Notes under the pieces: model-generated
What the model was told of the DNA's origin: nothing
Seen by the model: only the letters and a program-made list of their open reading frames with translations
Database searches by the model: none
Shown here: positions 19,629-27,694 of the stretch, in pieces
How the letters are laid out: the number at the start of each line of letters is the position of its first letter
How positions within the stretch are numbered: the first letter of the stretch is position 1
Source of the DNA: Pseudoxanthomonas mexicana
GTDB taxonomy: Bacteria > Pseudomonadota > Gammaproteobacteria > Xanthomonadales > Xanthomonadaceae
DNA length: 38,601 nt
NCBI RefSeq assembly: GCF_001556105.1
Contig: NZ_LSIF01000079.1
Span: 1-38,601, forward strand
Direction: 5' to 3'
Program-made: the position numbers and the translations under genes

Positions 19629-19646
19629 TTCACTTATATAGTGAAT
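19628..19646. promoter_or_regulatory. Palindromic operator candidate
   Basis: ATTCACT-TATAT-AGTGAAT is a perfect 7-bp inverted repeat with a five-base centre, in an AT-rich island of otherwise GC-rich DNA. It lies between the divergent amber-interrupted gene and the XRE-like regulator and abuts the -35 of the former. It is the natural binding-site candidate for the regulator encoded at 19679. Confidence 0.6.
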
Positions 19647-19678
19647 ATGTGTGACTTCGCGCCGCTAACGTTGCCGGC

Positions 19679-20068
19679 ATGGGCAACGAGCGCGAAAAAT
19701 TCTCGCAACGGCTGGCGAATGCCATGCAGCAGGCGGGGTATGACGCGCGGCCGACGGTGTTGTTCCATTTGTTCAACACGCACTACCGTGGCCGCTCGGT
19801 CACGTTCCAGACGACGTCGCGCTGGTTGGCGGGCGGTGCGATCCCGGCACAGGACAAACTGCAGGTGATCGCGGACGTGCTCGGTGTGGAGCCGCACGCC
19901 CTGCGCTTCGGCACGTCGGCGCGCTCGCGGGTAGCCGAGCCCAAGCCCGTGTGGCCTTCCGGCGTCGGCAGTGGCGATCGTCAGGTGATCGACACTTACC
20001 TGCAGTTGCCGGCGAAGAAGCGCGAACTGGTCGGTCATCTGGTCAAGGCGCTGTCGGACGCCGGCTGA
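19679..20068 (+). CDS. XRE-type helix-turn-helix regulator
   Basis: A 129-aa protein. Residues about 5-78 resemble a lambda-repressor-like DNA-binding domain: REKFSQRLANAMQQAGYD opens it, TTSRWLAGGAIPAQDKL looks like the recognition helix region, and LQVIADVLGVEPHALRFG is the typical final helix with the V-x-P-x-x-L-x-F/Y ending. The second helix is longer than usual (residues 26-41, LFHLFNTHYRGRS). The C-terminal part (VIDTYLQLPAKKRELVGHLV) is helical and may dimerise. It has no Shine-Dalgarno before the ATG. A palindromic operator candidate lies 33 bp upstream, so it probably represses itself and the divergent gene; this is inference. Confidence 0.8.
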   Translation: MGNEREKFSQRLANAMQQAGYDARPTVLFHLFNTHYRGRSVTFQTTSRWLAGGAIPAQDKLQVIADVLGVEPHALRFGTSARSRVAEPKPVWPSGVGSGDRQVIDTYLQLPAKKRELVGHLVKALSDAG

Positions 20069-20092
20069 GGGCGGGCCGACAGCGGCCCGGGT

Positions 20093-20743
20093 TCAGCGCA
20101 GCACGATCGGCGGTTCGCCGCCCACGATCACGATGTCCGCCGCCCGGCGCGCGAACAGGCCCACGCTGACCACGCCGGGGATCTGGTTGATCTCGCGCTC
20201 CATCGCCACCGGGTCGGTGATCGACAGGTTGTGGATGTCCAGCACCACGTTGCCGTTGTCGGTGGTCACGCCATCGCGCCACACCGGCTGTCCGCCGGTC
20301 AGCGCCAGGATCTCGCGCGCGACCAGGCTGCGCGCCATCGGGATGACTTCCACCGGCAACGGGAACCGCCCGAGCACCGGCACCTGCTTGCTCGGATCGA
20401 CGATGCAGACGAACTGCTTGCTCGCCTCGGCGATGATCTTCTCGCGCGTCAGCGCCGCGCCACCGCCCTTGATCAGGCGCTTGTGCGGATCGCACTCGTC
20501 GGCGCCGTCCACGTACAACGACAGCGTGCCGGTGTGGTTGAGGTCGAGCACCTCGATGCCGTGCTGCCTCAGCCGCGCCGTGCTCTGCTCGGAGCTGGAC
20601 ACCGCGCCCTTGATGCGGTCCTTGATGCCGCCCAGCGCATCGATGAAGTAGGCGACGGTGGAACCGGTGCCAACGCCGACGATCATGCCGTCCTCGACGA
20701 ATTCGATGGCCTTTTCGCCGGCCAGGCGCTTTGCTTCGCTCAT
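20093..20743 (-). CDS. rpiA: Ribose-5-phosphate isomerase A
   Basis: A 216-aa pentose-phosphate enzyme that interconverts ribose 5-phosphate and ribulose 5-phosphate. [13 protein letters not shown] is the phosphate-binding loop, AVSSSEQST the next conserved block, YVDGADE holds the catalytic Asp pair, and [16 protein letters not shown] holds the Lys and Gly cluster. The C-terminal [19 protein letters not shown] is typical. Length fits the family. It is transcribed on the minus strand as the third gene after fau and the EVE gene, with a 36-bp gap, and converges on the XRE regulator 24 bp away. Confidence 0.97.
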   Translation of the reverse strand: MSEAKRLAGEKAIEFVEDGMIVGVGTGSTVAYFIDALGGIKDRIKGAVSSSEQSTARLRQHGIEVLDLNHTGTLSLYVDGADECDPHKRLIKGGGAALTREKIIAEASKQFVCIVDPSKQVPVLGRFPLPVEVIPMARSLVAREILALTGGQPVWRDGVTTDNGNVVLDIHNLSITDPVAMEREINQIPGVVSVGLFARRAADIVIVGGEPPIVLR

Positions 20744-20779
20744 GGGGATCGCAGTATCAGGAAAGGAAAAGGGAGGGGG

Positions 20780-21243
<464 letters not shown>

Positions 21244-21247
<4 letters not shown>

Positions 21248-21846
21248 CGCGGGGCGTCCGGCAGGGTGGAGGAGGGAAGCAGCGTGTCGCGCTCGGTGCA
21301 GACGGCGTCCAGCGGCACATCCCACGCCTGCGCGCCGATCGCGTCGACGCGCTGCGCCTCGAAGCCGACGCCCACCAGCCACGGCGGCGCGTGCCGCTGC
21401 AGGCGCGGCGCCAGCGTGCGGTCGTACCAGCCGCCGCCCATGCCCAGGCGGTGCCCGGCAGTGTCGAAGCCCACCAGCGGCACGACGATCAGGGCCAGAT
21501 CGGTCGCCGACAGGCCGGAACTCGGCTCGATGTCCGGCTCCGGAATGCCATAACGGTTGGTCACCAGCGCATCGCCGGGCCGCCAGGGGGCGAAGCGCAG
21601 CGTGCTGTCGTCCGCCAGCACCGGCAGGCAGTACACCAGGCCGGCCGGGAGCCGCAGTTGCCAGCTGTGCAGGCCGATCTCGCCATCCATCGCCCAGTAG
21701 CCGGCGACGTAGCCGCTGGAGGGAAAGAACGGCAGCGCGAACAGGCGCGTGGCGAGCGCATCGGCGCCGGCAATACGCTCGGCAGCCGGCAGCGCGCGAC
21801 GACGCGCACGCAGATCTCGCCGTAGCGCATCGCGCTCGGCGGTCAT
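21244..21846 (-). CDS. fau: 5-formyltetrahydrofolate cyclo-ligase
   Basis: A 200-aa enzyme that uses ATP to convert 5-formyl-THF to 5,10-methenyl-THF. The N-terminal basic helix ALRRDLRARRRAL binds ATP. VVPLVGFDTAGHRLGMGGGW followed by YDR is the hallmark ATP/metal loop. VGVGFEAQRVDAIG and PLDAVCTERD complete the family pattern. It lies downstream of the 6S RNA gene, the same order as zapA-ssrS-fau (ygfA) in E. coli, and may share its transcript. The start at 21846 has a poor Shine-Dalgarno sequence. The stop overlaps the EVE gene. Confidence 0.96.
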
Positions 21847-22052
21847 GGAAGCAAAGGGGAAGAGGCGGGCATGCGTGAATTTTACGGCATGCGTACCGGC
21901 GTTGCCGGTGGGACCGCGGGAGCGGCGTCAGTCACGGCCCAATGCGTCGGATCCCTCGTGCAGTCGGCTTCGTTTCGAAGTCATCCCGCTCAAGGGCGGG
22001 TGCAACAGGACCGGCCGGGTCGCGGCTGATGCCGCTGCCGCGGGAAAAAATA
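21847..22052. other. Spacer between 6S RNA and fau
   Basis: No gene was seen. It contains the T-run following the 6S RNA (TATTTTTTCCCGCGG on the minus strand) and a pair of diverged REP-like arms at 21916-21937 and 22020-22041 (about 18/22 and 17/22 matches to the arms of the other copies), with an 82-base interior. Confidence 0.4.
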
Positions 22053-22238
22053 CGTCCTCCGCCATGCACGATGTTCGCGAAACGACCTTGAACCCGGGGT
22101 TCAAGTGGGAAGGTTGGGGGACCATCGGGCTTTCCGCTGCGAGGCAGACCTGCACTCCCGGTACCGTCACCATCCCGTGGTCGTAATTAAGGGACAAGGC
22201 GAATGTTTGCGCTCACTGTCGAGTACAGCAGAGGACGC
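22053..22238 (-). ncRNA. ssrS: 6S RNA
   Basis: About 186 nt between zapA and fau, the conserved gammaproteobacterial position. The ends pair: CGTCCTC at the 5' side (plus 22231-22237) with GAGGACG at the 3' side (plus 22053-22059). The 3' half contains CTTGAACCCCGGGTTCAAGG, which corresponds to the conserved TTGAACC-x-x-GGGTTCAAG hairpin of E. coli 6S RNA. A TATACT -10 box precedes the 5' end and a T-run follows the 3' end. 6S RNA binds sigma70 RNA polymerase holoenzyme and represses many promoters in stationary phase. Exact ends are inferred from the closing stem. Confidence 0.87.
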
Positions 22239-22244
22239 GAAGCC

Positions 22245-22250
22245 AGTATA
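22245..22250 (-). promoter_or_regulatory. -10 box of 6S RNA
   Basis: TATACT on the minus strand, six bases upstream of the inferred 6S RNA 5' end. The -35 region is weak. Confidence 0.55.
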
Positions 22251-22321
22251 GCGATTGAGGACTTTTTGCCTAGCCCGTTCGTCGGCGGATTCAGTGCGCA
22301 GTCGGCGACGTGCGCATCTCG

Positions 22322-22618
22322 TTACGTTGCGCCGAGTGCGCCATCGAGCTTGCGATGCAGGTCCTGCAAGGTGCGTTCGACCTCGCGGTTGCGCGCATGC
22401 TGCTCATCGCGCAACTGCTGCAATTCATGTGCCAGATTCAGTGCGGCCAGCACGGCGATGCGGTCCACCGCCGCCATGCGGTTGCTGCCACGTACTTCGC
22501 GCATGCGGCTGTCGAGCAGCTTGGCCGCGGCCATCAGGCTGGAGCGTTCATCGGGCGCGACACCGACGGTGTACTCGCGATCGAGGATGTGGACGCTGAC
22601 GGGTTCGTTGGCGCTCAC
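22322..22618 (-). CDS. zapA: Cell division protein ZapA
   Basis: A 98-aa FtsZ-bundling protein. VSVHILDREYTVGVAPDERS and LMAAAKLLDSRMREV form the globular head, and NRMAAVDRIAVLAALNLAHE leads into the coiled-coil tail, the standard ZapA layout. It starts with GTG at 22618, and GTGA overlaps the stop of the ZapB-like gene, so the two are translationally coupled. 6S RNA and fau follow on the same strand, as in E. coli. Confidence 0.95.
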   Translation of the reverse strand: MSANEPVSVHILDREYTVGVAPDERSSLMAAAKLLDSRMREVRGSNRMAAVDRIAVLAALNLAHELQQLRDEQHARNREVERTLQDLHRKLDGALGAT

Positions 22619-22836
22619 GTGTGCTGCTCCAGGGATTTCAACCGGCTGATCATCGCCTCCACGCGTGAACGCGCCTGCTCGTTCTTCGCCAGCAATTGCA
22701 GGCGTTCACCGACCAGCTGTTCCTGCTGCTGGCGCAGGCTGCGGTTCTCGTCCCCGAGGCGCTGGCAGCGATCCGCCAGGTCCTGGATGCGTGTGCTCAG
22801 CGTGCGCAGCTGATCGAGGAGGTCGGCGGTGTCCAT
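22615..22836 (-). CDS. TIGR02449-type ZapB-like coiled-coil protein
   Basis: A 73-aa protein predicted to be almost entirely coiled coil (LLDQLRTLSTRIQDLADRCQ, then RLGDENRSLRQQQEQLVGER), the pattern of the small TIGR02449 family found next to zapA in xanthomonads and pseudomonads. By analogy with ZapB it probably assists the division ring, which is inference. The ATG at 22836 is preferred; an ATG at 22854 would add MPIVAA and has no better ribosome binding site. Confidence 0.85.
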   Translation of the reverse strand: MDTADLLDQLRTLSTRIQDLADRCQRLGDENRSLRQQQEQLVGERLQLLAKNEQARSRVEAMISRLKSLEQHT

Positions 22837-22886
22837 GGCAGCCACGATAGGCATGCGCCCGAGGGCGGGTCAAGGGAGGGCGGGGG

Positions 22887-22944
22887 GAGGGAGCGACGTC
22901 AGTCGCGAAACCGGGACATCGATCGCCACTGGCGTCGCCCCCAC
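22887..22944. repeat. REP-like palindrome, copy 3 (diverged)
   Basis: Left arm GAGGGAGCGACGTCAGTCGC from 22887 and right arm 22922-22944 (ATCGCCACTGGCGTCGCCCC then CAC) keep the consensus of the copies at 16649 and 17627 with several mismatches. It lies between the ZapB-like gene and the GGDEF-EAL gene. Confidence 0.75.
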
Positions 22945-22952
22945 AGGACAGT

Positions 22953-25211
22953 TCAGGAAGCGACGCGCATGCCGGAGCCGGGATAGTAGTCGCGGATGAA
23001 GCGCAGGCACTGGTCGGCGCTCAGCGCCTGCGAAACCCAATGGCCCTGGACCTCGTCGCACCCATGGTTGCGCAGGAACTCGTACTGGTCCCACGTCTCG
23101 ACCCCTTCGGCGACGACCTTCAGCGCCAGCGACTGGCCCATCGTGATGATGGTACTGGTGATCGCCTCGTCGTCGGTGTCGTGGGTCAGGTCGCTGATGA
23201 ATTCGCGATCGATCTTCAGCGTGGTCAGCGGCAACCGTTTCAGATAGGCCAGCGACGAGTAGCCGGTGCCGAAATCGTCGATCGCCAGCGAAATGCCCAG
23301 CCGGCGGCAGGCGCGCAGCGTGTCCGCATTCTGTTCCGGGCTGGCCATCACCACGCTCTCGGTCAGTTCCAGCTCCAGCCGGTTCGCCGGCACGTCCGTT
23401 TCCTGCAGCGTGCGTGCCACGACGGTCTGCAGGTCGCCTCGCTGCAACTGCGTGGCCGAGACGTTGACCGCCATGCTGAGTTCTTCCAGGCCGGCATCGT
23501 GCCATTCGCGCAGCGTCAGGCAGGCATGGCGCAGGGCCCAGGCGCCGAGTTCGAGGATCATCCCCGACTCTTCCGCCAACGGAATGAACTGCGCCGGCGA
23601 CACCATGCCGAACTCCTTGCTGTCCCAGCGCAGCAGCGCTTCGACGCCGGTGATCCGCTGGCGCGAGATCGACAGCCGTGGCTGGTACACCAGCGACAGT
23701 TCGTTGCGGTCGATCGCCCGGCGCAGGGCGCTGGCGAGGATCGCGCGATGGCGGTTCTTTTCGTCCATCGACTCCGAATACATCTGGTACGTGTGCCGGC
23801 CCATCGCCTTGGCCTGGTACATGGCGGTGTCGGCGTGCTTCAGCAGTTCGGTCGGTACCTGCGCATGTTCGGGATACAGGCTGATGCCGATCGACGGCGA
23901 AACCGCCAGTTCCAGCCGCTCGCCGAAATTCAGCGGCGTGCGGAACGCATGGATGATCCGTTGCGCGACGTCCTCGGCATCGGGCCTGCCGTCGATGTCT
24001 TCCAGCACGACGGTGAATTCGTCGCCACTCAGGCGCGCCACGGTGTGCTGCGTGCCCACGGTCTGCTGCACGCGCGCGGCGGCGGAACGCAGGATGCGGT
24101 CGCCGGTGGCGTGGCCCAGCGAATCGTTGATGTCCTTGAAGCGGTCCAGGTCGATGAACAGCACCGCCACGTGGCCATGCTCGCGGCGTGCCCGCACGAT
24201 GGCGCGGGACAGCCGCTCGGACAGCAGCGAACGGTTGGGCAGGCTGGTCAGCGTGTCGTAGTTGGCCAGGTAACGCAGTTCCTGCTCGGCGCGCTTCTGT
24301 TCGGTGATGTCGGTCAGCACCTGCACGTACAGCGGCCGCTCGCCGCTGGCGTCGGGCACCACGTTGGTCTCGATGCGGCAGAGGATCTCCTCGCCGTCCT
24401 TGCGCACTTTCCAGATCTCGCCGGACCAGCGCCCGGTGAGGCGCAGCTCGCGATGCATGCGTTCGAAGAAGACCTCCTCGTGCTGGTCGCTGTCCAGCAT
24501 GGTCATCGGCTGGCCGATGATCTCTTCCTCGGCATAGCCGGTGATGCGGGTGAAGGCCGGGTTGATCGTGATGAACTGGTGCGCCCAGTCCAGCACCGCC
24601 ACGGCTTCGTTCATGCTGCGCATCACTTCGCCGGCGATGCGGTGTTCGTATTCGGCGTTGCGGCTGGCCGTGATATCGCGCGCGGTGCCGGCGATGCGGA
24701 TCGGCTGGCCTCCGGCGTCGCGTTCGACGACGCGGCCACGTGCGCGCACCCATACCCACGTGCCGTTGCCCAGCATGTCCATGCGGTGTTCCGACATGAA
24801 GAGCGGCGTCTTGCCCTGCAGGTGCAGGCGCAGGCGTTCCTGCACCAGCGGCAGGTCTTCATCGTGGATCGTCGGCACTTCGCCCTGGCGCGTGAGCACC
24901 GTGATGTCGGCCGACTGCACGGCCGTTTCATCCGCCCGCATCCGGTAGAGCCGGCGCTGCACCAGGTCGTAGTCCCAGAACTGTTCGCCGGAGGCCCACA
25001 GGGCGAGCTTCAGGCGTTCGTCGCGGTTGCGCAGGGATTCGCTGCGCTGCGGCTCCGGTGGCGCCTGCCGGCTTTCCAGCCACGCCTGCCACCAGCGGCG
25101 CGTCCCGATCACGATCACGCCGACCAGTACTGCACCGGCAACCCCCATGGCCAGCCGGGACGACAGCGGGGAAGCCGTTGCCAGGATTGCAGCGACAGAG
25201 GAGGCGTGCAT
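22953..25211 (-). CDS. Membrane PAS-GGDEF-EAL cyclic-di-GMP signalling protein
   Basis: A 752-aa inner-membrane protein. One hydrophobic segment at about residues 21-36 anchors it. Two PAS domains follow (about 60-185 and 190-305). The GGDEF domain (about 310-475) has SGDEF at 395-399 and no RxxD inhibitory site, so cyclase activity is possible. The EAL domain (about 490-735) has EALLRW (524-529), DDFGTGYSSL (645-654), Lys666 in LKIDREF and AEGVET (701-706), the full set for phosphodiesterase activity. It may act in either direction or switch on a PAS signal. The ATG at 25211 is preferred; a GTG at 25271 is possible, and neither has a good Shine-Dalgarno sequence. It sits between the zapA cluster and the divergent ygfB-like gene. 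Confidence 0.95.
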   Translation of the reverse strand: MHASSVAAILATASPLSSRLAMGVAGAVLVGVIVIGTRRWWQAWLESRQAPPEPQRSESLRNRDERLKLALWASGEQFWDYDLVQRRLYRMRADETAVQSADITVLTRQGEVPTIHDEDLPLVQERLRLHLQGKTPLFMSEHRMDMLGNGTWVWVRARGRVVERDAGGQPIRIAGTARDITASRNAEYEHRIAGEVMRSMNEAVAVLDWAHQFITINPAFTRITGYAEEEIIGQPMTMLDSDQHEEVFFERMHRELRLTGRWSGEIWKVRKDGEEILCRIETNVVPDASGERPLYVQVLTDITEQKRAEQELRYLANYDTLTSLPNRSLLSERLSRAIVRARREHGHVAVLFIDLDRFKDINDSLGHATGDRILRSAAARVQQTVGTQHTVARLSGDEFTVVLEDIDGRPDAEDVAQRIIHAFRTPLNFGERLELAVSPSIGISLYPEHAQVPTELLKHADTAMYQAKAMGRHTYQMYSESMDEKNRHRAILASALRRAIDRNELSLVYQPRLSISRQRITGVEALLRWDSKEFGMVSPAQFIPLAEESGMILELGAWALRHACLTLREWHDAGLEELSMAVNVSATQLQRGDLQTVVARTLQETDVPANRLELELTESVVMASPEQNADTLRACRRLGISLAIDDFGTGYSSLAYLKRLPLTTLKIDREFISDLTHDTDDEAITSTIITMGQSLALKVVAEGVETWDQYEFLRNHGCDEVQGHWVSQALSADQCLRFIRDYYPGSGMRVAS

Positions 25212-25345
25212 GGAGAGGCGGTCGGCCGGCGCGTAGGTAATACGGGAGTGTAGGCATGCGTACACATCCACAACAAGGAGGGAAACGGCTTTTCATTGAT
25301 ACACTTGCAGGGTTGTCCGAAACCCCTGGCGGATTGCGTTCTTCT

Positions 25346-25900
25346 ATGCCCGACCTTCCTGATATTGCCGATGTAACGGCCGCGTCCCGCCAATCCGGCC
25401 TGGCCATGGATGCCTCGGAACTGCACGGTTCGCTGTGTGGCTGGCTGGCTGGCGGCGGCACCGCCTGTCTCTTATACACATCTCGTTGGCTGGCACGCGC
25501 GCTGGCCGATGACCAGCTGCCCGCGCCTGCCGCCGGCAGCGCACTGGACCAGCTGCGGCAGACCGCGGTGGCGCAGCTGGAAGACCGCAGCTTCGCTTTC
25601 GACCTGCTGCTGCCCGCGGCCGACCGCCCACTGGATGAGCGCGCGGAAGCACTGTTCTCGTGGTGCCAGGGCTTCCTGGGCGCGTTCGGGTTGGCGGCCG
25701 GCGCATCACCGCCGCTGTCCGAAGAAGGACAGGAAGCACTGCAGGACCTCGCACGCCTCGCGCAGGCCTCGGCCGAGAGCAGCGACGACGAGGAAGACGA
25801 GGACGCCCTGGCCGAACTGGAAGAGTTCGTCCGCGTCGCCGTCCTGCTGCTGCATGGCGACTGCGTGCTCGGGCCCCGGCATCGCCGGAGCCTGAACTGA
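25346..25900 (+). CDS. ygfB: UPF0149 (YgfB-like) protein, locally corrupted
   Basis: About 184 aa as written. MPDLPDIADVTAASRQSGLA starts the protein, ELHGSLCGWLAGGG is the UPF0149 signature, and the C-terminal half (ALFSWCQGFLGAFGLAAG, EEFVRVAVLLLHGDC) is typical. In E. coli about five residues separate the Gly pair from the next Trp; here nine (TACLLYTSR) do, and these are encoded by a perfect Tn5/Nextera mosaic end at 25465-25483. The frame stays open, so some native bases seem lost as well. The true sequence here cannot be known. YgfB is reported to affect beta-lactam tolerance signalling in Pseudomonas. pepP begins at the stop codon (TGATG), as in the E. coli ygfB-pepP operon. Confidence 0.88.
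   Translation: MPDLPDIADVTAASRQSGLAMDASELHGSLCGWLAGGGTACLLYTSRWLARALADDQLPAPAAGSALDQLRQTAVAQLEDRSFAFDLLLPAADRPLDERAEALFSWCQGFLGAFGLAAGASPPLSEEGQEALQDLARLAQASAESSDDEEDEDALAELEEFVRVAVLLLHGDCVLGPRHRRSLN
25465..25483. other. Hyperactive Tn5 / Nextera mosaic end (adapter artefact)
   Basis: CTGTCTCTTATACACATCT is an exact 19/19 match to the engineered mosaic end used in transposase-based library preparation. The natural IS50 ends differ at several positions, so an exact match in a native genome is not expected. It gives the tell-tale translations CLLYTS and, on the other strand, MCIRDR. Confidence 0.97.
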
Positions 25901-27222
25901 TGAAGGCCGTCGCCGGCATCGGCGCGGCGGAATTCGCCCGCCGCCGCAAGCAGTTGATGCGGCTGGCCGGCAACGACGCGATCCTGGTCCTGCCCGCCGC
26001 GTCCGAGCGCGTGCGCAGCCACGACACGCACTACCCGTACCGGCAGGATTCGGACTTCTGGTACCTCAGCGGCTTTCCCGAGCCGGACGCCGTGCTGGTG
26101 CTGGTGCCCGGCCGCAAGCATGGCGAGACGATCCTGTTCTGTCGCGAGCGCGATCCCGAGCGCGAAGGCTGGGACGGTCCGCGCGCCGGCCAGGATGGCG
26201 CGGTCAACGACCACGGCATGGACGATGCCTATCCCATCGACGATCTCGACGAGATCCTGCCCGGCCTGCTGGAAGGGCGTTCGCGCGTCTACTACCACTT
26301 CGGCCGCGATGCCGACTTCGATCTCAAGCTGATCGGCTGGGTGCGCCATGTGCGTGCGCACGTGAAGCAGGGCGCGCAGCCGCCGCACGAGTTCCTCGAA
26401 CTCGGTCATCTGCTGCACGACCTGCGGCTGTTCAAGTCGAAGGACGAGATCAAGCTGATGCAGCGCGCCGCCGACATCAGCGTCGAGGCGCACCGCGCGG
26501 CGATGCGCGTGGCGCGTCCCGGTATCCGCGAGTACGAACTGCAGGCCGATCTCGAACGCGTGTTCCGCGCCAACGATGCCTGGCCGGCCTACAACAGCAT
26601 CGTCGGTGCCGGCCGCAACGCCTGCGTGCTGCACTACCGCGCCAATACCGCGCAGGCGCGCGATGGCGAACTGGTGCTGATCGATGCCGGTGCCGAGTAC
26701 CGCGGCTATGCCGCCGACATCACCCGTACCTTCCCGGTCAACGGCCGTTTCACCCCCGCGCAGCGCGCACTGCACGATCTGGTCGGCGAGGCCCAGCGCG
26801 CCGCGCTGGACTGCGCCCGCGTCGGCGTGCCGTACGAAGCCGGCCACGTCGCCGCGGTGGAGACGCTGACCGAGGGCCTGCTCAGACTCGGCCTGCTGAA
26901 AGGCAAGCTGGAGAAAAACCTCGCCGAAGGCACCTACCGTCGCTTCTATCGCCACAAGACCGGGCACTGGCTGGGCCTGGACGTGCACGACGTCGGCGAC
27001 TACCGCATCGACGGCGAATCGCGCCTGCTGGAAGCCGGCATGGTGTTCACCATCGAGCCCGGCCTGTACATCGGCCACGATGACGAGAGCGTCGACGCGA
27101 AGTGGCGCGGCATCGGCATCCGCACCGAAGACGACGTGCTGGTCACCGCCGGCGAACCGGTCGTGCTGACCGATGCGCTGGCGCGCAGCGCCGACGAGAT
27201 CGAAGCGGCGATGGCGGAGTAA
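25900..27222 (+). CDS. pepP: Xaa-Pro aminopeptidase P
   Basis: A 440-aa M24 metallopeptidase that removes the N-terminal residue before proline. The five metal ligands are in place: Asp262 (LVLIDAGAEY), Asp273 (AADITRTF), His356 (TGHWLGLDVHD), Glu386 (FTIEPGLY) and Glu410 (GIRTEDDVL), almost the same positions as in E. coli PepP. The N-terminal creatinase-type domain (HDTHYPYRQDSDFWYLSGFP) is complete. The ATG at 25900 overlaps the ygfB-like stop by one base and follows CGGAG. A hairpin of the GCGAGGCA family begins five bases after the stop. Confidence 0.97.
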   Translation: MKAVAGIGAAEFARRRKQLMRLAGNDAILVLPAASERVRSHDTHYPYRQDSDFWYLSGFPEPDAVLVLVPGRKHGETILFCRERDPEREGWDGPRAGQDGAVNDHGMDDAYPIDDLDEILPGLLEGRSRVYYHFGRDADFDLKLIGWVRHVRAHVKQGAQPPHEFLELGHLLHDLRLFKSKDEIKLMQRAADISVEAHRAAMRVARPGIREYELQADLERVFRANDAWPAYNSIVGAGRNACVLHYRANTAQARDGELVLIDAGAEYRGYAADITRTFPVNGRFTPAQRALHDLVGEAQRAALDCARVGVPYEAGHVAAVETLTEGLLRLGLLKGKLEKNLAEGTYRRFYRHKTGHWLGLDVHDVGDYRIDGESRLLEAGMVFTIEPGLYIGHDDESVDAKWRGIGIRTEDDVLVTAGEPVVLTDALARSADEIEAAMAE

Positions 27223-27226
27223 GCCA

Positions 27227-27540
27227 GCGAGGCACTTTGCCTCGCGGCCAAGCCTTCGAGCCCCGTGCACGCACCTCGATGGTTCGTCGCCCTCCGGTGA
27301 AGCCTCGCCGTCGAGCCCGGGATCCTTGAAGGCAAGGAAATTTGCCTCGACACCTCAAGCCAAAAAGCCTCGGTGCCAGGGCGAAAAGCCGTGTCGCCAG
27401 CCGGTGGAGGTTCGCGTTCGAGGCAACCTGCCTGATCGAGTCACGGGAATGCCTCGCCATGCGAGGCAAATTTCTTGGCCATCGAACTTCGACGGCATGC
27501 GCACGCACCTCGTTGGGTCGATGCCTCACATACGTGAGGT
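27227..27540. repeat. Cluster of GCCTCG/CGAGGC inverted and direct repeats
   Basis: The intergenic region contains eight copies of GCCTCG or its complement between 27228 and 27467. Two perfect hairpins use the same 8-mers in opposite order: GCGAGGCA-CTT-TGCCTCGC at 27227-27245 and TGCCTCGC-CAT-GCGAGGCA at 27450-27468. A third, CCTCAC-ATAC-GTGAGG, is at 27524-27539. A 20-base direct repeat, GCACGCACCTCG followed by A/T-TGG-T/G-TCG, occurs at 27267-27286 and 27501-27520 (18/20). A longer inverted pair, CAAGGAAATTTGCCTCG at 27333-27349, matches the complement of 27462-27479 with a one-base offset. No open frame explains this. It could be a repeat element, a set of protein-binding sites or a structured RNA. 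Confidence 0.7.
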
Positions 27541-27694
27541 GCTTGCGACGATCCTCGCGACAAGTACGTACGAATACGTGGCTATTGTTAGTCATTTTCT
27601 GTGGTCATCGCCTTGGATGAGCGCGTGTGACGGGGTAGCGTGACCAGGCCGTCGGAGTCGGCGGCATCACCTGACATGGAATCAAGGAGCGACA

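Noticed and set aside
21928..22197. An 89-codon minus-strand frame over the 6S RNA
   Set aside because: The region is explained by a structured RNA with closing stem and promoter; the frame has no ribosome binding site or family.
23040..25253. A 737-codon plus-strand frame opposite the GGDEF-EAL gene
   Set aside because: Shadow of the real gene; composition is that of an antisense frame and no motif was found.
25465..25483. Natural transposon end
   Set aside because: The sequence equals the engineered mosaic end rather than the natural IS50 inside or outside ends, and no transposase or second end is present.
27227..27540. CRISPR array
   Set aside because: Repeat units are short, inverted as well as direct, irregularly spaced and without spacers of constant length; no cas gene is present.
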